DNA of 35,259 bases from Chromera velia (taxonomy: Eukaryota > Sar > Chromeraceae): contig JAHBMJ010004299.1 of NCBI GenBank assembly GCA_018398765.1, positions 1 to 35,259 of the forward strand, in the 5' to 3' direction. The translations under genes were made by a program, and so were the position numbers. Below the pieces are notes generated by a model that was given only the letters and a program-made list of their open reading frames with translations, searched no databases and was not told the DNA's origin. Positions 18,608 to 32,260 of the stretch are shown here, one piece after another (positions within the stretch are counted from its first letter, which is position 1; each line of letters starts with the position of its first letter).

Positions 18608-19033
18608 TTAACTAGTATTATTTAAGTGTGACTCACTGCTTTTGTGTACATATGAAAACAAAATTGTAGGTGATTGATTGATTGATTATTATTAGGATTG
18701 TTATATATATAATTATGAATCATTATGAAACTTGCATGTCAGGAAACTTGTATTGTTTTTGGTCCGAGTCTAAGCGTGACATATATATTAAAAAAATAAT
18801 GGAACGATTTGATTTTTCAAATCATAATTTTAAATTTTATGTAGGATAGGATAAGATAGGATTTACGTAATTTTATATGTGCTAGTGCGTTGTAAAAATT
18901 AACTCAATACAGATTAATAGGGAATGGAGTTTGATTGGAATATAGGACATAGACTAAACAGAAGTCGTACAGTATCATACAGTTTTTTTTTTTATTTAAA
19001 TTTTAAAAGTGGAAGAATTTTACGCTAAATTGG
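18608..19033. other. AT-rich non-coding DNA with short repeats
   Basis: No gene seen. Contains (GATT)n near 18672-18687, TA-rich tracts, and GGATAGGATAAGATAGGATT near 18843, a motif found again at 19342-19362 and, inverted, near 30038-30052. Confidence 0.6.
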
Positions 19034-19630
19034 GTTCCCAATACACTATACGATTAGGAGTAACTACCGGGGGTTTTGAGGGTAGCTTTGTTTACCATAA
19101 ATTTGGTAATCGACAATTGGTAACTAAGGGGGTCCAGGGGCCTTACCACTACCGGTACCGCAGTGAGTGTCCTTCATAATCATCATTGCTAGCATCATTG
19201 ACACAATGTATTTAACAAACCTTCCACAGCTGCCATTGAGGCTGCCAAGATGAAATAATAGTTCAATGGTACTTCAACTATACTTCATTAACTAACAATT
19301 TAACATGTTTAATCACTTAAATTAAGTGTATACTAGATCTTAAGATAGGATAGGATAGGATAAGACTCGGATTGATGTTCTAGGTTGCTCCACGGTTCAC
19401 TGCCGGGCCTCAACAGCTGTTCATCCATTTAAAACGTGTTTTAAATTGTTTTTCATTCATTCTTAAACAGTTTTTAGCATTTTTCAGCCTATATAATTAT
19501 ACTAAAAATGCCTGACTACCACTACCATGGTAACCTAACCTAAAAGTACTACCGTAACCACGATTTGGGTTACTGCACGGCCTGATGGCCGCGTGAGTAA
19601 CCATCTTAAATTGGTTACTCCTAACCGTAT

Positions 19631-20696
19631 CTAGGTGATGCACAGTAGTAAAAAAAAAAAATCTGAAAACGTCTATTCTTTTTTTTTTTATTTATTTAAA
19701 ATTTTATTATATATATGTAAAAAAAAAATAAAGGTTAAATGACTAGCTTCACCTAGGGTTTGAATCATATCTAGGATCCTAGTTTCCCTTTTAGCTTAGT
19801 AGACGCTTAAAAGAATTGACCAAAACTAGCTTTGACTAGAGCTTCAAAATGTATATCGTCCTAGATATCGTTAAAGAGCCAGTCAAAGAACTTCTCCTCT
19901 GTCTGCTCTTCTGTCTGCATCCATGTATCCATCCTTCTTGTCACTCTTTGCATAAGATAAAAGAGAGCCCCCTTTTTCCTTCGCCCGCCTGCTCGCCTTT
20001 GTCCCTGTAATCTTCTTTTGCGATGGTCGCTGCGTGCAGTGCCATACACGCAGACTTCATTCATTTTTCAATTAGTATGAATGGTGAAACGACAGACCGG
20101 GTCACTCCCTCTGTCTCCCTCGTCTCTCACACTCAGTTGGTCCATCACCTAGTCCATCACCCGGCATCCCTCAGAGGAGGGAAGCAAGAAGGACGTCAGA
20201 TATATCTGAGAGAACCACCACAGACGTATGTGTATGTGTGTGCGTCTTTGTGTCTGTGTCTATCTAACTAACAGCGTCTCTCAGATGAATACACGGACCG
20301 TCTGAAATGAACACACAAAACAAAGGAAGCGAAAGCAGGAGTAAAGACCACTATATTTACCCAATCTTCGTAATGGCCTTGTAATCATTCAGAAGGTTAG
20401 CAACGCGAATTGTCTGGCCTCCGTTCTTTTCACACTAGTAGAGACACTAGTAGAGACAAACGTACAATAACAACTAGCCTGAGGACTAGAACTAGGGTTG
20501 AAACTAGGGTTAAAAGATGTTTAAAACTTTGAGTTGAGTAATAAGTTCGCGAGGAAGTTAGTTTAAAAGTACTTCTAAAAGGTGCTCCTCTAGGTGCTCC
20601 TAGAGGTGCTCTAGGAAATCCTTCGTAGAAAAAAAGAAAAAAAAAAAATCTGGAAAGGTCTATTTTTTTTTTTTTTTACCACTGTGTGTCGCCTAG
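19631..20696. mobile_element. Inner nested hAT-like element with perfect 8-bp target duplication
   Basis: The left end reads CTAGGTGATGCACAGTAGTA, the right end on the minus strand CTAGGCGACACACAGTGGTA, both leading into A-rich runs. AACCGTAT lies immediately outside both ends (19623-19630 and 20697-20704). Removing the element plus one copy of AACCGTAT rebuilds the right inverted repeat of the outer element, which confirms both the boundaries and the order of insertion. The interior (19861-20430) is more GC-rich than the ends and carries exon-like sequence on the minus strand. Confidence 0.75.
19861..20425 (-). pseudogene. Two exon-like segments inside the inner transposon, possible captured gene fragment
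   Basis: On the minus strand, 20425-20361 reads NGGQTIRVANLLNDYKAITKIG and ends at GTAAAT, a plausible donor. An acceptor CGCAG precedes 20029-19861, which continues in the matching phase through a basic stretch to VTRRMDTWMQTEEQ and ends KFFDWLFNDI before a stop. Joined, this is about 77 residues without a start codon. I do not recognise the protein. The match of splice sites, phase and termination could be chance, but base composition here differs from the element ends, as if host gene sequence had been captured. Confidence 0.35.
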
Positions 20697-20710
20697 AACC
20701 GTATAGTGTA

Positions 20711-21826
20711 GTTCCCAATTATTTTGCGACCAAATACTTTTTACAACACAATAATCCCATCGCAAGCCAGCACTGACTGAGCATCTGAGCTTATAAGAAC
20801 TGTTAATTATAGCAGTGTTATTCCGAAACGCAGCTAGAAACGCAGCCCTCCAGAAAGACAGAAGAAGGTAGGTAGGTAGCTAGGTAGGTAGGTAGGTAAC
20901 ACCGTAGGTAGGTAGGGAGGGAGAGAGAGAGAGAGAGCGTGAGAGGGAGAAAAAGAGAAAGAGAGCGAAAGAGAGAGAGAACGACAAAGCAAGACTCTGA
21001 AATGAAGGAAAGAATTGATGAACGAAGGAAAGAAGGCGGCACAATTATCCAGAAAACATATGGGCAGGGTGCCTGCAACAGACTGACTGACTGACTGACT
21101 GACTGACTGCATGGCTGGCTGGCTGGCTGGCTGACTGACTGACTGACTGACTGACTGGCTGATGATACATTTCATTCATGTAACTGAACAGAAAGAGACA
21201 AACAGGGATGCAAAACGAGGGAGAGACGAAGAGAGTGAAGCACAGAAAGGCTGGGAGAGAAAAAGATTAAGTACTACACACTTTCGTTGCCAGTCAACAG
21301 ACAACAGAACATTCTGAATCAAGTTGGGTTACATACATATATGACTTATCAGAAATGAATCGACTTAAAGCTCGGTCTTATCCTTCCAACCCGGGCACGG
21401 ACTAGGTCTGCATCTCGTCTCTTTGAAAGAAACAAATTTCAACGACTCTTCGGCAAAATCTTCACTTGTCTTACCCAAAACTTATTTTCTTTTTCCCCCC
21501 CCTTTTATTTGAGACAAGCTCAGGTTCGTCATACGAGGTGTAGTGTTCGTATAAACTTGAAACGAAGTTGAAATTTGGGGGCCTCTTCCATGCCTCAAGA
21601 GTTGAGGGAATCATATTTCTGGAAACTTCAAACTTGTTCCGCCGACCATCGCATGTGATTCCTCAGAGCCCCCTTCTTTTTTTTGTTTGTTTGTTTGTTA
21701 TGTCTCTCTTGGTTCTTCTGCACTTTCTCCTCCCGGGACACCCGGCTTGCAAGCGATCTGGTGAATGAAGCAGGAATTTTTTACAGGCTGCGCCCCTGTC
21801 GGATCTGCTCTTTGTTGGTTCGTTTT
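20711..21826. other. Non-coding region with GTAG, GA and GACT repeats
   Basis: No gene seen. The tract holds (GGTA)n near 20867-20912, GA-rich DNA to about 20980, and (GACT)n/(GGCT)n at about 21083-21160. The part from about 21560 to 21826 probably contains the 3' untranslated region of the secreted-protein gene to the right. Confidence 0.6.
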
Positions 21827-22246
21827 TCACGGATCATATCCTTTGAATCCGCATTTGTCCATCGGGACCTTCTCTTCTTCGGGGAATTCACAAAGAAGAC
21901 CCGATCTTCGAAGGTATTTGCCGACAGCGCCCTCCTTCAGAGCTTTCACGCTGCAGCACATGTCGCGATCCCAGCATTTGTGGTCTTTTTGGGTAAGCTT
22001 GTCGCACTTAGGGTCATCCGTCCCTGAGATAGTTGAGTAGTTGTACGGACACTTAAAAAGAGTTCCTGTCTTGAACGATTTACAGTATTTGCCTGTATCA
22101 TTTTCCTTGCAACAGACTCCCTCAGGTTCTGTCTTCATTTGAAGAAGAGCTGAGCCCTTTTCTCCTTTGAGAGACAGCCCAAGTGATTCTATGCAGCTCA
22201 CAAGAGCAAACAGGACAAGCACAAGTCTTCTTCCAGCAAAGACCAT
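21827..22246 (-). CDS. Small secreted cysteine-rich protein, family unknown
   Basis: An uninterrupted 139-codon frame. The start at 22246 is the first ATG and puts a clear signal peptide at the N-terminus: a basic MVFAGRR, then a hydrophobic core to about residue 20, with likely cleavage near residues 20-24. The mature part has ten cysteines, two of them as CC pairs (GVCCKEND and RDMCCSV), suggesting up to five disulfides, plus one NYS glycosylation sequon. It matches no family I know. It is divergently placed against HPPD, about 800 bp away. No intron is needed, but an unseen upstream exon cannot be ruled out. Confidence 0.68.
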   Translation of the reverse strand: MVFAGRRLVLVLFALVSCIESLGLSLKGEKGSALLQMKTEPEGVCCKENDTGKYCKSFKTGTLFKCPYNYSTISGTDDPKCDKLTQKDHKCWDRDMCCSVKALKEGAVGKYLRRSGLLCEFPEEEKVPMDKCGFKGYDP

Positions 22247-22420
22247 CGTTGTTCCTGACTGCGTCCGGGGGGAGTTCAGGGAGGTTTGCAAAGGGCACGA
22301 AGGAGCAGGAAAAAATATTCACAGTCGATGGAGTCTTTGATTCAAGATTCATTCAAGAAAGAAGGTGAAGTGGCACACTTTTAGCCTTCCGCAGAAAGGG
22401 AAATATATTAATATATATAT

Positions 22421-22575
22421 GTGCATGCATTTTCCATGCAATCTGCTGCATGACCGAGTGCATGCACGCATTGAATGATGCCTGTTTGCATGGGGGATCT
22501 TTTTGGCGCCGGCCGGGGTGCCCGCACTGCCCGGCCCGCGCGTGCACATGGGGGGCCCCCGGCCCGGCCGGGGGG
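22421..22575. repeat. GC-rich CCGGCC island with TGCATGC motifs
   Basis: GTGCATGCAT at 22421 and GTGCATGCACGCA near 22459 precede a dense block of GGCGCCGGCCGGGG, CCCGGCCCGCGCG and GGCCCGGCCGGGGGG. The arrangement resembles 11131-11268 and 31765-31867, though the order of motif and GC block varies. Confidence 0.5.
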
Positions 22576-22670
22576 TGATTCGATCTTTGAGGAACTTGTA
22601 ATTCTCATAGCAAGATGCCCTCAAAAGCTAATAGAAGGCCCCAGGAAGCATAAAAAGTGCATAAAAATCC

Positions 22671-22678
22671 TGACGTCA
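22671..22678. promoter_or_regulatory. Palindromic CRE-like site TGACGTCA
   Basis: A perfect 8-bp palindrome about 365 bp upstream of the HPPD start codon. TGACGTCA is the classical bZIP cAMP-response element in other eukaryotes; a role here is unproven and one 8-mer can occur by chance. The core TGACGTCAT also occurs by coincidence in an MCM2 exon at 8886. Confidence 0.25.
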
Positions 22679-23041
22679 TGCGCTCTGTGAGGGCTTTTTT
22701 CAGGTGGGGGGGCGGTCAATCTAAAGCATGTTTTGCCCCTCAGGCGCGCGGCAAAAAGCCCGGCCTGGCAGCATGCATCCGGCACCTGTACGTACCGTTG
22801 CAGAGACGCCTATACACACGCAAAAATCGGGTGCACACAAATCCCACCTTTCCACTTCTCGATCATCCGGTCTGTTTCACGATTCGAATGGAAAGACCGT
22901 GTGTTATCGGGATCAAAGCCTGACTTCTTGTTCTTGCATGATCGAGCTCCGATCACGTGCTGCACTTGTGTAAGCAAACCGGGATTCGATTCAATAACCT
23001 GTTGCCCCCACATTCCCCCTTCTCTTTCTTTTCGTCAAAAC

Positions 23042-27614
<4,573 letters not shown>

Positions 27615-28180
27615 AGGAAGGATCGAATGGAAAAGTAACGAGTCAAACAGATCCGTGGATGGACCAGCGGAAGTTTGTTGAGAAGAAAGACAAGGGGAGA
27701 GTTGAGGCGAGCAATCGAGAGAAGAACGACGTGTGTGCACACGGAGACAGAACAAAGTCTGACTTGACTTTTTCTTCACCTTCGAACACACGTAGAGCAG
27801 AATAAAAAACAAAAACGAGGGCGGGTACGAGACGGAGACTGTGCTTGAGGGAAAGGGAGAAAGAAGAGTGGAGATGTCCTTTTGTCATTCATGAGAAAGA
27901 ATTGGAAAGGAAAGCCACCCAGAGAGGGAGGGAAAAAAGAGCTGTGGTAGATATAGCACTCAGTACCCGATGGCAATGTGCAGGGAGTAAAAAGGGGGGG
28001 GGGAAGCGGAGTAGGAAAGAAAGATGGCGAGGATAAAGGAATCAATCGGCTTTTTGTTTTGTTTTGTTTTCTTCTTTTCTTTTCGTTTAAAATTGCTTTG
28101 ACACCGCCGAGAGAGACAGGCACACCCTCAGAGAGCAGAGAGATGCCGTCTATCTGTCCGTCTGCCTGCATTTGTTTGCG
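27615..28180. other. 3' flank of HPPD
   Basis: Purine-rich sequence after the HPPD stop codon, with AATAAAAAAC near 27801 as a possible polyadenylation signal. No gene recognised. Confidence 0.45.
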
Positions 28181-29272
28181 ATGAAAAAGTCAACTCGCTC
28201 TTTCTCTTTCTCTTTTTGTACCATGGCCTTTCTCTCTCTAATCCTCTCTGCTGCATTCAGTGTGCACGAGTCGGGGCTCTTCCGACAACGACGACAAAAG
28301 GTCGTTCGTTCGTTTGTTCATTGTGATGCGGGGGGGGGGGGAAACGCATTGCATGGGGCGGGGGGCTGGTGGTGCGTATCGACACGGCACACGCAGCACG
28401 GCATGCAGGCCCCAACATGCAACTAATTAAGTGAATAACTAAATAAACCAACAGCAACTAATTAATCACTCAATTTGTTAGTTTGTTCGTCGAAATCTCT
28501 TCCAATCAATTCGATCAATTGAAAGGATGAATTGATTTTCCCTCCATATGAACGACCTATGACCTTCCTTGCATTCATCCACTGTTTGCATTTCTTCATG
28601 TCTTTTTGCTCTCTACTGTATTTTCCTTTTGGCTTGTTTTTTTGTTTGTTGCTTGTTTGCCGTCGGACATGGCTGTCGTGTGGGTCAGTCCCGGGGCTTG
28701 GTGATCGTCTTTCTGTGTGTCGTTCCATTCATCCATTCATGCAGGGCGTGCAGACAGAAAGGAAATGAAGGGAAAGAGGTGACTTTGTCTTCCTGCATGA
28801 CCTCCAGACCTTCGCCTGTCTCTGACCGTTCCTCTCGTGAAAGTGCGAGAGGGGAGGGAGGTGGGGGGAGGGGGGGGCGGGAGGTTCTCACCTCGTATGC
28901 GTGGGTCGTGTGTGTGAGTGCCCTGGCTCATATGCACCAGTGAGAGGAAGGAGCGGATACTCTGGCAACGAATCTTGGAAGGAAATGCATGTGAAACCAG
29001 TACCAGATCATCGCATCATCCATTCGTCCATTCATGCATGTGCCAATTCAGAAATGCGATGTCTGTATTCAAACCACCCATGCACGCATGCATGTGGCGC
29101 GTCTTGCTTTTGTCCTTTTCTTTTCCTCGTTCGTTCTTACAGTCGTCGTCTTCGATGTCCGCTCCACTGATCTGGCCGTCCACAGCTGGGCAGTTGAACG
29201 TGGCCCGCCTTTTTCGTCCGACGCGAATTGTGCAGAATTCATTCTTTCAGGAGAAGGATCAAGCTGGTGAAC
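28181..29272 (+). other. Possible small secreted-protein gene, exon structure unresolved
   Basis: An ATG at 28181 begins MKKSTRSFSFSFCTMAFLSL and continues with ILSAAFS, a good signal-peptide profile, and CAAAAGGTCG at about 28296-28305 could be a donor. A distant acceptor CTTACAG ending near 29141 opens VVVFDVRSTDLAVHSWAVER, with C/G-ending codons, to a stop near 29272. I could not connect the two in a consistent phase with a good intermediate exon, and I recognise no family. Either part may be non-coding. Sequence near 28345-28430 also resembles the GC-rich islands. Confidence 0.2.
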
Positions 29273-29299
29273 TGGCACGGTCTGATGAATGATAAAGAG

Positions 29300-30333
29300 A
29301 GATTGCAAGTTTATTTCAATGCTTGAGTGTGTGAGTAGATGGATTGACGGATTTACTACTTTTAAGTTTTTGCCGGTGTGCAAGATTTCTTTCAAGTCTC
29401 ACGTGTTGAAGTGCATGTGCATGCGCAGATGCATTCAGAAACATCTGACGTTTTTTTACGTTCATGCCAGTGGGTGGTTGCATGTATAGAATCATGTCGA
29501 GGCGATCAAATTTGTTCAACGATGATTTCTATCTCTATATGAAATATAACCCTATATATTGCGTTAATTGATGGTGCTTTATGTAATTTATAAATCATCA
29601 TGAGTATATACCATGGTATGGATTATGATTTCTAGTATTGATTGATTGATTGATTGATATGTTCTATGATTTCTATAGTTTTGATTACATTCAGCTAGAT
29701 TTACAAATTAATGAGTTAGGATTATAAAGAAGTGTGTAGAAATTAATTTTTGATTAAATATTATACAGTATAGATTACTATGAATCAGTGTGATCGATTG
29801 CCAATTTGCCATAGCTATACTGCCATAGGAATTAAGTTAATAATATACTATTAGAAATCTGGTTGGAGATCAAAATCCATAGAAACTGAAAATACATAAG
29901 CTAGGTTATAAGCGATCTGAAGTGATCATAATAATCATCATATGATAAATGATACTACTAGTGACTATCCCAGCCTGAACAGATGCGCTTTCCCTACGCT
30001 TTCCCTACAGTGAACCGCGGAGATTCCTGGAACATAAAATCCTATCTTATCCTAGAAGCTGCACCGTAGCGTGCACGTCCGACATTCGATATTGGGGCGG
30101 AAAACCAATCCTCCAGACATAAATCTAGACATAAATCCCAATTCATCATCATCATCATCATCATCATCAATTCTAAACATTATAATATAAGAACATATAA
30201 AGAAATTAATAAATGAGTACGTTATTTAACCTATATAAAGGATTATGAATTAGAATATAAATTAAAATTCAAATTATATGACATTTTGTCTGTCATACAC
30301 TGCTACAAAACTATACAAAACAAACTCAACTAT
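29300..30333. other. AT-rich non-coding repeat-bearing DNA
   Basis: No gene seen. Contains (GATT)n at about 29637-29658, (ATC)n at 30144-30168, and a segment at about 30004-30055 whose reverse complement resembles 19361-19415 inside the outer hAT-like element (shared CGGTTCACTG, CTCC and TGTTC blocks). It is probably an old copy of a related repeat. Confidence 0.5.
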
Positions 30334-31530
30334 TTATAAGCAGCACAAAAAAAGGAGAAACGATCGGTTTCCTAGCCTAGTTCCCAGCAAAGCTAACAGC
30401 AGAGGAAGAACAGTCTCAGAACCGATTGGTGTAGTTTTGTTCTTCCACTCGGGCTGCTTGAAAGAAATCAAGCTTGAATACAACTCAGGCTGTACTCTGC
30501 CATACCAAACGTTTGTTATCTCAGTGTCGATGCAAGGTGCATTCATCATGTACAGAAAAACGCACTCTTAAAAGCTAACTGCTGAGAGAGCTTTTCCAAA
30601 GCACCCAGGCTTATTCGAAAAAGAACGTCTGGGAAAACGCCCTACGACCGATATGGGTTTTGTTCTCATGGGCCCTCGAATTGTAGTATGAAGTGCGAGG
30701 GCGTTTATTAATAGAAGGCCCCGGCCTCCCTGTAAAGGTAGCTTGTAGAGGGGAGCTTCACTCCTCCTGTAGGAACGCATCAATGAGAAAGGCTGTGAAC
30801 TCACTTTCCTAACACTATGCAAACGTTGTCTGCAAGAGGTCTTCCTTCCTTACTGTCACGGCACGAACTTGTCCCTTCGTACAGCAGCAGCAGAATCCAC
30901 TCTGGGAACTTGATCTCTCCAGCAACGCATACCGGGGGCGAGTGGGGTGCTTTTTGCCCCTCCCTCTGCATAGGAGACCGGCGCTTTTCCGCAAAAAACT
31001 TATTTTCATAATTGGTAAACAGTTAGAAGCTGAAACTTTGTGTAAGAAGACATTATACCAATAGAAAAAGAACTATGAAACAGATTTTTTATATTATTTC
31101 TAGAAACATACGCTGCTATACAAATTTTGTGAGTTTCATACCGTTTTTCTTACTATTAGGAACCGTTAAAAAATGGCCCAAAAATCAAAAAATTTGTATG
31201 ACAGCCTATGTTTCTAGAAATGATATAAAAAATCTGTTCTATAGTTTTTTTTTATAGTTACAACGTCTTCTTACACAAAGTTTTAGCTTCTAACTCCTTA
31301 CCAATTATGAGAACAAGTTTTTTACGGAAATACGCCGCTTTAAGGGGGCAAAAAACACCCCACTTGCCCCCAGCATGCGGATGTGCTTTGGAGTCAGTTC
31401 ACCTTCACAAGTCTCAAGCGTCTCAAGGTAGAGATTGGAAAGCCCTCGCTGGCCTCGTGCTTCGCTGAGGAGTTCTCTGGCGAATGCATGGAGGTAGTAG
31501 TTATCAACGGTAACTCTGCATGACCTCTGT
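30334..31530 (-). pseudogene. Decayed coding-like fragments of unknown origin, split by a foldback element
   Basis: Three minus-strand segments read like protein. VDNYYLHAFARELLSEARG, continuing to CEGELTPKHIR, lies at about 31510-31380. RSEAPLYKLPLQGGRGLLL, continuing to a stop, lies at about 30765-30568; a GTGAGT donor and CTACAG acceptor would join it in phase to sequence left of the foldback. MNAPCIDTEITNVWYGRVQP, continuing, lies at about 30546-30334. I recognise none of them. The foldback at 30927-31378 lies between the first and second. Frames and splice joins are ambiguous, so I treat this as remnants rather than a gene. Confidence 0.3.
30927..31378. mobile_element. Long foldback (MITE-like) element, 452 bp
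   Basis: Two arms of about 210 bp are near-complete reverse complements. The left begins GCATACCGGGGGCGAGTGGGG; the right, read on the minus strand, GCATGCTGGGGGCAAGTGGGG. Inner matching blocks include CATAATTGGTAA, ACTTTGTGTAAGAAGAC, ACAGATTTTTTATAT and TTTCTAGAAACATA. The loop is roughly 31140-31180. No coding capacity. ATGC occurs at both edges and might be a target duplication, but the ends are too palindromic to decide. Confidence 0.8.
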
Positions 31531-32260
31531 GATAGCTCTCAGTAAAATTGTGTTCCCTTTTTCTGTCACTATGGCTGAGCTCTTATCATTCAAAACATTT
31601 CTTCTTCTTTCTGGATGGTCAGACTCGGTCGATCGGACTTTCACGGTAAAAGTGAAAGTTGACCGATGTTGTTATGCAGACATTGTCAGACCGTCACCGT
31701 CAATCTTTTTTTTTTTGCAGCTAGTGAATGAGTGCATGGCCATTAATTCCGCTCATTTCCGCTCGGCTGGTCGGGCCGGGCTGCCCGCGGGCCGCGGGCA
31801 GCGCGGGCCGCGCCGTCCGTCTACGCGCAACAGTCATGCATGCATCAGACTCAAGCTGTGCATGCACTCACTGCCACTCAGTCAAATATATAGATGATGA
31901 GTATACTCTCACTCTAATTGACCAAAAACGGCAACCAACACAGCACCTCTTGGCTAAGAGGATCGTGAAGAAAGCCGTACAGGAAAAGCCGTGGAGTCGC
32001 GCACAGACCTCCCATGCAGATCGCCTGTGCCTTGCATGCTGTCTCCTATAGCTTCGCATGCAAAAAAATGACTGACCGTGATTGGTTCAAGACAGCGGGA
32101 ACTCCCTCCCCACCTCGGCGACAACTTTAAACTCTCCACTGCATTGCCGACTTTTTTCCAAGGATCTTTCTGACTCGAAAGAAGGAGAGAAGGCACACAG
32201 AGGAATTGTTCGTCAATCCGTCGGCAAGACTGCCAGGAAGGAACGTGTGCAGCAAGCACA
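31531..32260. promoter_or_regulatory. Upstream region of the glycosyltransferase-like gene
   Basis: No gene recognised. A plus-strand open frame at 31520-31897 is mostly the GC-rich island translated. The stretch includes that island, and the last 250 bp should contain the 5' untranslated region and promoter of the gene at 32261. Confidence 0.4.
31765..31867. repeat. GC-rich CCGGCC island with palindrome and TGCATGC motifs
   Basis: Contains CTGCCCGCGG-G-CCGCGGGCAG (31781-31801), a perfect 10-bp inverted repeat around one base, followed by GCGCGGGCCGCG, then CATGCATGCATC and TGTGCATGCACTC. It lies about 395 bp upstream of the start codon at 32261, a spacing similar to the other two islands. 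Confidence 0.55.

Larger units (their letters stand above)
19042..20710. mobile_element. hAT-like element (outer), interrupted by a nested element
   Basis: The left end reads TACACTATACGATTAGGAG; the right end on the minus strand reads TACACTATACGGTT and then, once the nested insert is removed, AGGAGTAACC. Perfect 8-bp duplications GTTCCCAA flank it at 19034-19041 and 20711-20718. The subterminal regions hold many GGTAAC/GTTACC motifs (19085-19155 and 19530-19622). Without the insert the element is about 595 bp with no coding region. The 8-bp duplication and subterminal motif clusters fit a hAT-like non-autonomous element; superfamily assignment is inference. Confidence 0.72.
22247..23041. 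promoter_or_regulatory. Bidirectional intergenic region between the secreted-protein gene and HPPD
   Basis: Divergent start codons are about 795 bp apart. The stretch holds a GC-rich island with TGCATGC motifs (listed separately), a TATATATATA tract at about 22411-22420, and a perfect palindromic TGACGTCA at 22671-22678, the consensus of CREB/ATF-type bZIP sites. No transcription start can be fixed from sequence alone. Confidence 0.45.

Noticed and set aside
20834-21175. Minus-strand Ser/Gln-rich frame
   Set aside because: It translates GACT/GGCT and GA repeats.
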